Positions 1-6,388 of a stretch of DNA of 11,779 bases are shown piece by piece. A model generated the notes under the pieces. The model was given only the letters and a program-made list of their open reading frames with translations. It was not told the origin of the DNA and ran no database searches. Made by a program: the position numbers and the translations under genes. This stretch comes from Nitrospirota bacterium (GTDB lineage: Bacteria; Nitrospirota; Thermodesulfovibrionia; Thermodesulfovibrionales; Magnetobacteriaceae): assembly GCA_015233485.1 (NCBI GenBank), contig JADFXO010000094.1:1-11779 (forward strand), given 5' to 3'. Within the stretch, counting starts at the first letter, position 1. Each line of letters opens with the position of its first letter.

Positions 1-1
1 C

Positions 2-235
2 GATTTTAATCGTATAGTGCGGTGTGTGAAGCTCACGGGCTATGTGGCCGGCGCGGAGGATTTTTACGAGCAGCCACAGGCCATCAACGGTGCTTCGGAA
101 CTGCTCTTTGAACTCATGGGTGAGCGAGGGCGGCACTGCCGCAGCGCGGTTGGGGTCAGCGTGCTGCCTATGAACAGCCCCATAGAGATAGACTTTATAT
201 TTGAGATAGACAAGGACTTATGTCCAGACCGATAG
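2..235 (+). CDS. RidA/YjgF-family protein, C-terminal part (5' end outside window)
   Basis: The reading frame is open to the left edge, so the true start lies upstream and only about 77 codons are visible. The C-terminal block has the RidA-family pattern: a KLTGYVAG strand, a QPQAINGASELL helix and the signature CRSAVGVSVLPMNSPIEI. The arginine of CRSAVGV corresponds to the residue that binds the substrate carboxylate in RidA enamine/imine deaminases. The 'INGASELL' and 'GRHCRSAVGV' wording resembles the UK114-like subgroup often annotated only as RidA family, not E. coli RidA itself. Known family members hydrolyse reactive 2-aminoacrylate-type intermediates in the cytoplasm; the substrate here is unknown. 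The end overlaps the der start by 16 nt, which suggests co-transcription and coupled translation. The family call is firm, the exact reaction is not. Confidence 0.85.
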   Translation, partial: DFNRIVRCVKLTGYVAGAEDFYEQPQAINGASELLFELMGERGRHCRSAVGVSVLPMNSPIEIDFIFEIDKDLCPDR

Positions 236-1530
236 TCGTAATCGTTGGCAGACAAAATGTGGGGAAATCAACCCTCTTTAACCGGATCACCGGCGGCAGA
301 AAGGCCATCGTCAAAGACGAGCCAGGCGTTACCAGAGACAGGATTTATGGAGAGGGTCAGTGGGAAGGCCATTCCTTTATCGCAATTGACACGGGAGGGT
401 TTTATACCGGCTCAGACGACGAACTTTTGGCCGATGTGAGAAGGCACGCCCTTATGGGCATAGACGAGGCCGATGTGGTAATTCAGCTCTTTGACTCTAA
501 AGATGGACTGACCCCAGGCGACCTTGAGCTTGCCTCGCTCGTCAGAAAATACAACAAGGAATGCCTCTGGGTAGTGAACAAGATTGATACCCAGAAGGCT
601 GAACAGCGAATGGCGGATTTCTATCGTATGGGAGGCACGGTGCTTGCCGTCTCGGCGGAGGGCGGACTTGGCTTTGATGAGCTGATGGACGAGGTGGTAA
701 GCCGGTTCAAGCCGGGCAGCGATGGCGATACACTCCCCTCAGAGCTTCCCAAAATAGCAATCGTAGGCCGCCCTAACGTAGGAAAATCAACACTGGTTAA
801 CACCCTGCTTGGAAAAGAAAAGATGCTCGTAAGCTCAATGAGCGGCACCACAAGGGACTCCGTTGACAGCATATGCACGTACTACGGGAAAAAATATCTG
901 CTCATTGATACTGCCGGAATAAGAAAAAAGCCGAATGTTGTCGAAGACCTTGAGAGGTTTTCTGTGGTGCGCGCCATAAGAAGCATTGAGAGGGCGGATG
1001 TGGTAGTGTTTTTGATAGACGCCACAGAGGGAATCGTTGAGCAGGACAAGAAGATTGTGAGCCTGATTGACCGCTCTGGAAAGGGCCTCATCCTGGCTAT
1101 AAACAAGTGGGACGCCATAGACGCCCCCGATGAGAGCTACCGCCAGTTTATGGATTCAGTGCAACAGGAGTTTGCCTTTGCATACTATGCCCCTATGCTT
1201 ACTATATCGGGGCTGATGAAAACGAGGATTACGAAGATTTTCCCAATGGTCAGCGAGATAGTCAAAGAAAGAAAGAAGCGCATAACCACAGGCGTGCTAA
1301 ACAGATACGTAGAGACGCTCAATAAACAGCTTCCAGAGTACAAGGGTAAGCAGACAAAGGTGTTTTATATATCTCAGGTGGCGATAGAACCGCCCCAGTT
1401 CGCAGTGTTTTTAAACTATCCCGAGGCCATAAAGGCTAACCACATGAGATATATCGAAAAACTGATACGACAGGGATATCCGTTTAATGGTACGCCCATA
1501 CGGGTGTATATAAAAAAGAGAAACCGGTGA
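220..1530 (+). CDS. der: Der (EngA), double-GTPase ribosome assembly factor
   Basis: Der is an essential cytoplasmic GTPase that acts in late assembly of the 50S ribosomal subunit. The 436-residue length is normal. Two tandem G domains are visible. Domain 1 has a P-loop GRQNVGKS (10-17), switch I PGVTRD (35-40), DTGG (57-60), NKID (120-123) and SAE (145-147). Domain 2 has GRPNVGKS (183-190), GTTRD (209-213), DTAG (230-233), NKWD (295-298) and a G5-like ISGLMKT (329-335). The KH-like C-terminal domain (about 352-436) contains the typical PPQFAVFLNYPE and GTPIRVYIKKR segments. Two departures from the usual consensus are Gln12 for Pro in the first P-loop and SG for SA in the second G5. The ATG at 220 follows AAGGA (212-216) inside the RidA-like gene, with a short 3-nt spacing. 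A 16-nt gap leads to the next gene. Confidence 0.98.
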   Translation: MSRPIVVIVGRQNVGKSTLFNRITGGRKAIVKDEPGVTRDRIYGEGQWEGHSFIAIDTGGFYTGSDDELLADVRRHALMGIDEADVVIQLFDSKDGLTPGDLELASLVRKYNKECLWVVNKIDTQKAEQRMADFYRMGGTVLAVSAEGGLGFDELMDEVVSRFKPGSDGDTLPSELPKIAIVGRPNVGKSTLVNTLLGKEKMLVSSMSGTTRDSVDSICTYYGKKYLLIDTAGIRKKPNVVEDLERFSVVRAIRSIERADVVVFLIDATEGIVEQDKKIVSLIDRSGKGLILAINKWDAIDAPDESYRQFMDSVQQEFAFAYYAPMLTISGLMKTRITKIFPMVSEIVKERKKRITTGVLNRYVETLNKQLPEYKGKQTKVFYISQVAIEPPQFAVFLNYPEAIKANHMRYIEKLIRQGYPFNGTPIRVYIKKRNR

Positions 1531-1546
1531 GACGGGGAGTTTAATT

Positions 1547-1906
1547 ATGGGCAAGCAGTTAAAGGTTCTGTTTCATGTCAACGAGGTGGAAAAGTGGGAC
1601 ACCGCGTTGGGCAACATAACAAATCTGATTAAAGACGTGGGGCGAGGTGAGGCAGAGATTAAGGTCGTCGCTAACGGCCCGTCGGTGGCCGCTTTCAGCG
1701 ATTCTTCGCGGCTTGAGGTTATGAGTGCCCTTGCTGCTGAAGGGGCGGTGTTTTTGGCATGCCGCAATTCATTGAAAAAAATGTGTTCGGGCGTGGATGT
1801 GTGCCTTACTGAGGAGTCGCTCCCGCCGTTTATTAAGGTAGTCCCAGCCGGAATAACCGAGATAGTAAGGAGCCAAAGCGAAGGCTTTGCGTACGTAAAA
1901 CCATGA
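1547..1906 (+). CDS. DsrE/DsrF-like small protein
   Basis: This 119-residue soluble protein has the fold pattern of the DsrE/F-like family (COG1416 type): an N-terminal KVLFHVNE strand, the VVANGPSVAAF segment (40-50), an ACRNS turn with Cys72, and a C-terminal VVPAGITEIVRSQSEGFAYVKP-type ending (last 22 residues). Cys72 is in the position of the conserved cysteine of this group. Cys80 and Cys86 follow in the next helix and strand. DsrE proteins act in sulfur transfer, but members of this particular group mostly have no assigned function, and the other dsr or tus genes are not visible here. The start ATG has a strong GGGGAG at 1534-1539, 7 nt upstream. It sits between der and the carboxypeptidase gene, overlapping the latter by ATGA, so it is very likely part of the same operon. 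Function remains unassigned. Confidence 0.8.
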   Translation: MGKQLKVLFHVNEVEKWDTALGNITNLIKDVGRGEAEIKVVANGPSVAAFSDSSRLEVMSALAAEGAVFLACRNSLKKMCSGVDVCLTEESLPPFIKVVPAGITEIVRSQSEGFAYVKP

Positions 1907-2844
1907 CAAGGCCATTGCTGCCGGAAAGGCTAAGGCCCGGAGATACGATAGGGCTTGTCTCCCCCTCTGACCCGGTTACAGGGAAGCTCCACCTTGAGGA
2001 GTTGGAAAAGGGGATAAAATTTTTGAAAAATATGGGATTTAACGTCGAAGCGGGGAAAAACATATGTGCCCCCGACCCGTGGGCCAGGGCGATGGACATA
2101 AATGAGTTTTTTGTTAATAAAAAAATAACCGCTATTGTCTCCACTCAGGGCGGCGACAGCGCTCAACACATCCTTCCTTTTCTCAAATGGGACGACATCG
2201 CCGAAAACCCAAAGATATTCATGGGACTGAGCGACGCAACTGTGACACTAAACGCCATTCATAAGAAAACCTCTCTGGTGGTGTTTCACGGAAGCGACGC
2301 GAGGTACTGCTTCGGCAAGTATCCCATGCTTGAGGTGCCCTCGCCTGCGGATTATGGGAAAAAGGAGTTTCTTGACAGGCTGGTTAACCGTAAAATCGGC
2401 GAGATTCGCAAGGCGCGACAGCGTAAGACAATAAGGGGTGGGAAGGCCGAGGGCCGGCTTGTGGGTGGAAATCTTCGCTGCCTGCTAAAAATTATGAAAA
2501 CGGAATTCTGCCCGGATTTTCAGGACGCCATATTAATACTTGAGGCACTTCGCATAACCGAAGACCAGTGCGCGGCCTATTTTAATGAACTAAAATCGCA
2601 TGGCGTTTTTAATAAGATTAAAGGCGTTGTCGTGGGCTTCGTCTACAGTATGCAGGTGGAGTTCCCTGATGAGCCGCAAATGGAAGATATTCTCCGTGAA
2701 TTTACAGACATGTATGGCTTTCCAATTCTAAAGGTCAACGATTTTGGGCATAACACGCCAAATACTGTGCTTCCAATTGGAGTTGTTGCGGGAATGGACG
2801 CGGATGAAAAGAAATTCGCCATACTTGAGCAGTGCGTCAGGTAA
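1903..2844 (+). CDS. ldcA: LD-carboxypeptidase, peptidase family S66 (LdcA-like)
   Basis: S66 LD-carboxypeptidases cleave the bond between meso-diaminopimelate and the terminal D-Ala of murein tetrapeptides, a cytoplasmic step of peptidoglycan recycling. The 313-residue protein has no signal peptide, as expected. It begins with RLRPGDTIGLVSPSDP, the typical S66 opening. A nucleophile elbow MGLSD carries Ser110. Glu214 lies in ILILEALRI and His283 in NDFGHNTPNTVLPIG. The spacing of these three matches the Ser-Glu-His triad of characterised LdcA enzymes. VGGNLRCLL (187-195) is the conserved segment between the two domains. MccF, which gives self-immunity to microcin C, shares the fold, so a detoxifying role cannot be excluded from sequence alone. 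The ATG overlaps the DsrE-like stop (ATGA), indicating coupled translation. Its stop lies 6 nt from the stop of the convergent minus-strand gene. Confidence 0.92.
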   Translation: MTRPLLPERLRPGDTIGLVSPSDPVTGKLHLEELEKGIKFLKNMGFNVEAGKNICAPDPWARAMDINEFFVNKKITAIVSTQGGDSAQHILPFLKWDDIAENPKIFMGLSDATVTLNAIHKKTSLVVFHGSDARYCFGKYPMLEVPSPADYGKKEFLDRLVNRKIGEIRKARQRKTIRGGKAEGRLVGGNLRCLLKIMKTEFCPDFQDAILILEALRITEDQCAAYFNELKSHGVFNKIKGVVVGFVYSMQVEFPDEPQMEDILREFTDMYGFPILKVNDFGHNTPNTVLPIGVVAGMDADEKKFAILEQCVR

Positions 2845-2850
2845 TGGGGC

Positions 2851-4248
2851 TTATCCGGCGGGCTTATTTACTAAAATCAGCGTGGAAAATACAAAGCCCC
2901 AAAAAAGCCAATAGATAGCATAGGTATAGTCAAAGTCAAAACATCCATGAAACATTACGGCTGTAAATGCTGACATAAGACACAGAGACATTATCTGCAG
3001 ATAAGTGTCCTGCAGCTTAACCACTTTCATATAGTATTTAATAATATGATAAAAAAGCGATAGAAATAATATCAGCCCAATCGGTCCAAGGTCGAACAAA
3101 AATGAAAACAGCACGCTATGGGCGTGCGGAATTGTGTAAAGATACTTGTAATTGCCGATACCGGCGCCAAGCCAATTGCCGGATAGCCCGGAGAATCCAT
3201 TACCCCATATTGTCATCCTGCCCGGTCCTTCCCCCTCCGACGACAACCCTGGGTCTAAGACATCGCCGGTCTCAAGGGACTTCTGCCCAATCGTCAGAAG
3301 TCTCATTATCGCTTCCTCTTTGCCCGCCAACGTTGAGAATATCTTCTGCTCAACCACGTAAAAGACTAAGAATGCCGCAAAAAATATTATGACGCTGCGT
3401 ATCAGATATTTTGATGTTCTATGGTAGAAAAATAAAAAAAACATGGCCATGGCAACGAATGCGGCGGCACCTCCCCTGCTTTCCGTTCCTATAAGCACTG
3501 AAAGGCCAATGATAAAACATAAGACCAAAAATATCCTTCTTCCCGCTTGTTTCTCAGTTAGAAAAAGACCGGTTGCAACGGCCATAAAAATATTCATCCA
3601 CATGGACGTAACGTGGCCATCCTGAAGGCCGTGGGCCTGAACAGGGGAGCCATCGCTGTTCATCATGCCGCCCAGAGCACTCATCGCAAATTGAAAATCT
3701 CCGATATTCGCCTTTTTAACAAATGAATCCATGAATCGAAATACATATGATAATAAGGCCTGAGCCAGACATGAAAATAACAGGCACCATATCATTTTTT
3801 TATGAATCTCCTGCGTCGCCATAGTGGAAATAACTAAATAAAACAGAATCATAAACGATACCAGATAGCAATACTGAAATAAGCTATGCAAAATATTTTC
3901 AGACCAAAATATGGTAAACGCCGCATAAACCGCTATTGAGATAAGAATTATCTTTGTGGGTTTCATTACCTGCGATACCCACAAAGAGGCCCCCTTGCGT
4001 AGTGCTACCCCCAGGCACACAGATAATAAAACAGGTGTAAAAACCGGCATTGCATTTAAATAGGAATTCTCAAACCAACGGATATTCCAGTCTCCTGTAG
4101 GCGCAAAGAATACGTCGTATTGGGAGATGGGAACAAGGAATACCATGACATAGACTCCCCATGCGGGTTTAATGGAAAAAAGGAGAGACGAAAGCACGAG
4201 AAGGCTGAATCCAAACGCTATATAAAACGGATATAGCGTACAAAGCAC
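2851..4248 (-). CDS. Wzy/O-antigen-ligase-like polytopic membrane protein
   Basis: The 465-residue protein is almost wholly hydrophobic, with about ten to twelve likely membrane segments. The C-terminal half matches the O-antigen ligase/polymerase superfamily (PF04932 type): SRGG at 257-260, a large external loop with GRMTIW (343-348), GAGIGNYKYL (361-370) and HAHS (375-378), then LGPIGLILFL (387-396). Such proteins join lipid-linked repeat units (Wzy) or ligate the polymer to lipid A-core (WaaL) on the outer face of the inner membrane. These two cannot be told apart by sequence style, but the neighbouring Wzz-like protein favours Wzy. The called start is a GTG at 4248 without a clear Shine-Dalgarno. 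The frame stays open upstream to 4330 and those codons would encode another membrane-helix-like stretch, so the start is uncertain. It lies about 50 nt downstream of the hydrolase gene, in the same direction. Confidence 0.85.
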   Translation of the reverse strand: MLCTLYPFYIAFGFSLLVLSSLLFSIKPAWGVYVMVFLVPISQYDVFFAPTGDWNIRWFENSYLNAMPVFTPVLLSVCLGVALRKGASLWVSQVMKPTKIILISIAVYAAFTIFWSENILHSLFQYCYLVSFMILFYLVISTMATQEIHKKMIWCLLFSCLAQALLSYVFRFMDSFVKKANIGDFQFAMSALGGMMNSDGSPVQAHGLQDGHVTSMWMNIFMAVATGLFLTEKQAGRRIFLVLCFIIGLSVLIGTESRGGAAAFVAMAMFFLFFYHRTSKYLIRSVIIFFAAFLVFYVVEQKIFSTLAGKEEAIMRLLTIGQKSLETGDVLDPGLSSEGEGPGRMTIWGNGFSGLSGNWLGAGIGNYKYLYTIPHAHSVLFSFLFDLGPIGLILFLSLFYHIIKYYMKVVKLQDTYLQIMSLCLMSAFTAVMFHGCFDFDYTYAIYWLFWGFVFSTLILVNKPAG

Positions 4249-4297
4249 CGCATTGCAGACAAGATAAAGAACTAATGCGCTGCCTAAGACATATTTA

Positions 4298-6157
4298 TTA
4301 CCGATTGAGGTTAACGTTATCGTTACCCTTTAAGTAATCTATCCCCGTGTTTAATAGCTTAAGTGTCAGCCCACGGTCACCGGCACGGAAGGCCTCCCGG
4401 GATTGTATATCTATCTCAGTGGCTTTTTTAATCTTTTCCGCGTCTGTCTGCCTTGAAATCAGGGTTCTAAACTCGCTGACTTTCGCCGAGATGTCGTCAA
4501 AACCCTCAGGCGAAGGCCGTGCTGCCGACGGCGGCGGTGGCGCCATAGGCAGACGCTGTATTGACACCTTATAGACTTCCTCTATAAAAACCGGCGTGCC
4601 GTCCAGATTAAAAGATAGCCGTTTGGGGGAAGTTGGCGATATTGTACCGGTTATTTCTTTAAAATCCCTATGATAATCCGTAACTTCCTTACCGGAATCA
4701 TGGGCAGGGATAGCTTGGGTAATTCTTACGTCTTCAGTATTAGTATTTAAAACCAGATTAACCGTTTTAGGACTTCCGCTGTCGTTCCACGCCACCCATG
4801 TCGATTTTCCATTTTGTTTATTGGTGAATATATATATATATATTCCATCAGATTCATGGATTGCCTCAATCTTCGTCCAATCGGAATATTTCAATTTTTC
4901 CACCATCAGCTTATAAGTATAATAGCCAAGTTTCTTCACGCCATAGCCAAGATCATAATCAGGATTACTGCAATTACTGCGTCTGCCATCTGGATTAACT
5001 CCGGCATTAGCATAAATCAATCCGGTATAATCGAAGATACAACAGGTGCAGCCAAAACCTTCCATTAACCCCCACGCCCAAAAAACTTTATCTATACCTC
5101 TGGCAAAAGCGGAAACATATATTTTCAATAATCCTCTGGCCTGTTGTTTTTCATTTTGATACTGATATTCCCGTGCCATGTCATCACCTAACGGTTTCCC
5201 TGAATAAGTCCCTGTTTCAGTTATCCAGAATTTCAATTTACTTAAATCATAGTTTGAATTTCTTAGGCTGGTTTTTAAATAATCAATGTCTTTTTTCACG
5301 TCGTAACCGTTTTCTGTCCCAAAATGATGAATGTCAACAATGTCTATATAATTGCCGTTTAATTTTTTAAATACTTCAGGGTATTCAGTTATTCTGGAGT
5401 CACCGGCAATCAATACCTGGGCGGAACTGTCCACTTTCTTTATTGCATTGTAAGTTATTTTTTGCACTTCTGCGAAGTTGGCGGCATAATCTGTTTTGCA
5501 ATCCTGGCCGCCGCATGTATCGGTCAATTGATTACACACTTGCCAATATTTGATAGTATTATTCCTTTTAAATCTGTTTATTACCTCATTGTCAGGGAAT
5601 TGCTTATCTGCCGGCTTATAGCAATCAGGCGATTTTTCCGCACAACCTAAACTACCGCCTCCGCCGTAACGTTCGACAGTTTTCTCCACGAACCTTGCGT
5701 AAATATCTTTTTCTTGCTCGCTAGCAAACTTCCCGCCCCTGCCAAAAGGGCAGATATTTACCACGATATTAATATTATTCGGGGTATTAGCCTGTAATTT
5801 CTCATGGTCATAAAAGGTAAAATCAAAGTTCCCTTTACGTTTAGCATCCGCTAATGTCCATATAAAATACATCCCTTCCCTGCTCCAATTTACTCCCAGG
5901 TCGTTCAAATAGGAATAATAATTACCATAATTGGCGGAATGAAAACCAAAATGCGAATCTTCATGAATTCGTTGCTTATATCTTTCCAAATCTCCGGAGT
6001 ATGGATTAACACTATCCTTACTGTCGCTGTTTTTTCCATTTTGCTGGGCGAAAGACGATTTTGGCTGAGAATAATATAACCCGATTATAACAAAAAACGT
6101 TAAAACCACGGTTACAAAGATTACGGCAGTTATTTTTGATATGCCCATTCTATACAT
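4298..6157 (-). CDS. Exported clan-A-like glycoside hydrolase with a Gln at the acid/base position
   Basis: This 619-residue protein starts with a signal or anchor segment (about 9-28) and a possible cleavage site after SSFA (34-37). A TIM-barrel-like domain follows (about 65-420): HFGFHSANYG, WSREGMYFIW, KYWQVCNQ (203-210), DIVDIHHFG and KFWITETGTYSG (309-320). This resembles GH39/GH5-type hydrolases, where the acid/base Glu follows Asn and the nucleophile is the Glu of WITETG. Glu314 is present, but residue 210 is Gln, not Glu. A beta-rich domain (about 425-535, with VAWNDSG), a proline-rich linker (538-550) and a helical tail (553-619) complete it. At least ten cysteines in the barrel suggest disulfides and an extracytoplasmic site. 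It probably trims or binds the polysaccharide made by its neighbours. The ATG at 6157 is preferred because AGGCGG (minus strand, 6169-6174) lies 11 nt upstream; Met4 is an alternative. The gene is notably AT-rich. Family and activity are inferred. Confidence 0.78.
   Translation of the reverse strand: MYRMGISKITAVIFVTVVLTFFVIIGLYYSQPKSSFAQQNGKNSDSKDSVNPYSGDLERYKQRIHEDSHFGFHSANYGNYYSYLNDLGVNWSREGMYFIWTLADAKRKGNFDFTFYDHEKLQANTPNNINIVVNICPFGRGGKFASEQEKDIYARFVEKTVERYGGGGSLGCAEKSPDCYKPADKQFPDNEVINRFKRNNTIKYWQVCNQLTDTCGGQDCKTDYAANFAEVQKITYNAIKKVDSSAQVLIAGDSRITEYPEVFKKLNGNYIDIVDIHHFGTENGYDVKKDIDYLKTSLRNSNYDLSKLKFWITETGTYSGKPLGDDMAREYQYQNEKQQARGLLKIYVSAFARGIDKVFWAWGLMEGFGCTCCIFDYTGLIYANAGVNPDGRRSNCSNPDYDLGYGVKKLGYYTYKLMVEKLKYSDWTKIEAIHESDGIYIYIFTNKQNGKSTWVAWNDSGSPKTVNLVLNTNTEDVRITQAIPAHDSGKEVTDYHRDFKEITGTISPTSPKRLSFNLDGTPVFIEEVYKVSIQRLPMAPPPPSAARPSPEGFDDISAKVSEFRTLISRQTDAEKIKKATEIDIQSREAFRAGDRGLTLKLLNTGIDYLKGNDNVNLNR
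4828..4843. repeat. (AT)8 dinucleotide tract inside the hydrolase gene
   Basis: Sixteen bases of uninterrupted alternating A and T form the core of a 20-bp perfect palindrome (4826-4845). On the coding (minus) strand it encodes a Tyr-Ile alternation, at about residues 439-443 of the glycoside hydrolase. Loss or gain of one unit would shift the reading frame and remove the C-terminal domain. Confidence 0.9.
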
Positions 6158-6159
6158 AA

Positions 6160-6196
6160 TTAACAGTACCGCCTCCGGCCATTAACAGCGCCGCCT
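6160..6196 (-). repeat. Imperfect 15-bp direct repeat carrying the hydrolase ribosome-binding site
   Basis: Two copies, 6160-6174 and 6182-6196, match at 13 of 15 positions with a 22-bp period. On the minus strand each copy reads AGGCGGyrCTGTTAA, so each brings an AGGCGG Shine-Dalgarno-like core. The proximal copy lies 11 nt from the hydrolase ATG (6157). The distal copy lies 8 nt from another ATG (6182) that opens a 10-codon reading frame ending at 6150, overlapping the hydrolase start out of frame. This looks like a small duplication of the translation-start segment; any role in coupled translation is inference. Confidence 0.55.
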
Positions 6197-6221
6197 ATGA
6201 TTGTTATTTTATATAAAATTC

Positions 6222-6302
6222 TCAAAAGTATAATTTCCGCAACGCAGCAACACAAATAGTCTTCACAAAGATATACAAATATTTAAAAAACCTATTCGCC
6301 AT
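6222..6302 (-). CDS. Possible 26-codon leader ORF (doubtful)
   Basis: An ATG at 6302 opens a 26-codon frame ending with TGA at 6222-6224. The predicted peptide starts MANRFFKYLYIF and is basic, aromatic and hydrophobic, somewhat like a short membrane peptide. The ATG lies only about 2 nt inside the start site expected from the extended -10 promoter at 6311-6316, so it would be translated from a nearly leaderless message. There is no good Shine-Dalgarno. Frames of this size arise by chance in AT-rich DNA, so this is weak support for a real gene. Confidence 0.2.
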   Translation of the reverse strand: MANRFFKYLYIFVKTICVAALRKLYF

Positions 6303-6310
6303 ACTCAGCA

Positions 6311-6339
6311 ATTATACCATAGCGGGCAGTCAATTTCAC
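6311..6339 (-). promoter_or_regulatory. Extended -10, sigma70-type promoter for the hydrolase and polymerase genes
   Basis: On the minus strand TGGTATAAT (6319-6311) is a perfect extended -10 element with a consensus TATAAT at 6316-6311. At a 17-nt spacing lies GTGAAA (6339-6334), a 4-of-6 match to the -35 box. A TTGACT also occurs nearby, but only 11 nt from the -10, too close to pair with it. Transcription would begin near 6304, giving a leader of about 147 nt before the hydrolase ATG. The 231-nt gap 6158-6388 otherwise holds AT-rich leader sequence, the possible 26-codon ORF and the 15-bp repeat. I see no convincing terminator for the upstream co-polymerase gene in it. Confidence 0.55.
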
Positions 6340-6388
6340 AGGCATTTTTTTCAGCAGCTCCCCGTGACAGCCGCTTTTTAAATATAAT

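Noticed and set aside
2846..2900. GGGGCTT and AAGCCCC inverted repeat near the convergent junction
   Set aside because: The loop is 41 nt, there is no following T-run on either strand, and the right arm is inside coding sequence.
3102..3625. Plus-strand frames opposite the polymerase gene
   Set aside because: They are antisense to a convincing polytopic membrane protein, are rich in Pro/Ser/Arg with no family features, and read as shadow frames.
2814..6305. 12-mer ATTCGCCATACT shared between 2814-2825 and 6294-6305
   Set aside because: A few shared 12-mers are expected by chance in a window of this size, and the flanks do not match.
6351..6377. Hairpin-like AGCAGCT / AGCCGCT flanked by T-runs (plus strand view), just past the co-polymerase stop
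   Set aside because: On the minus strand, where the gene is transcribed, the stem (with one G-U pair) is followed by A's, not T's. On the plus strand the stem has a mismatch and there is no gene to terminate.
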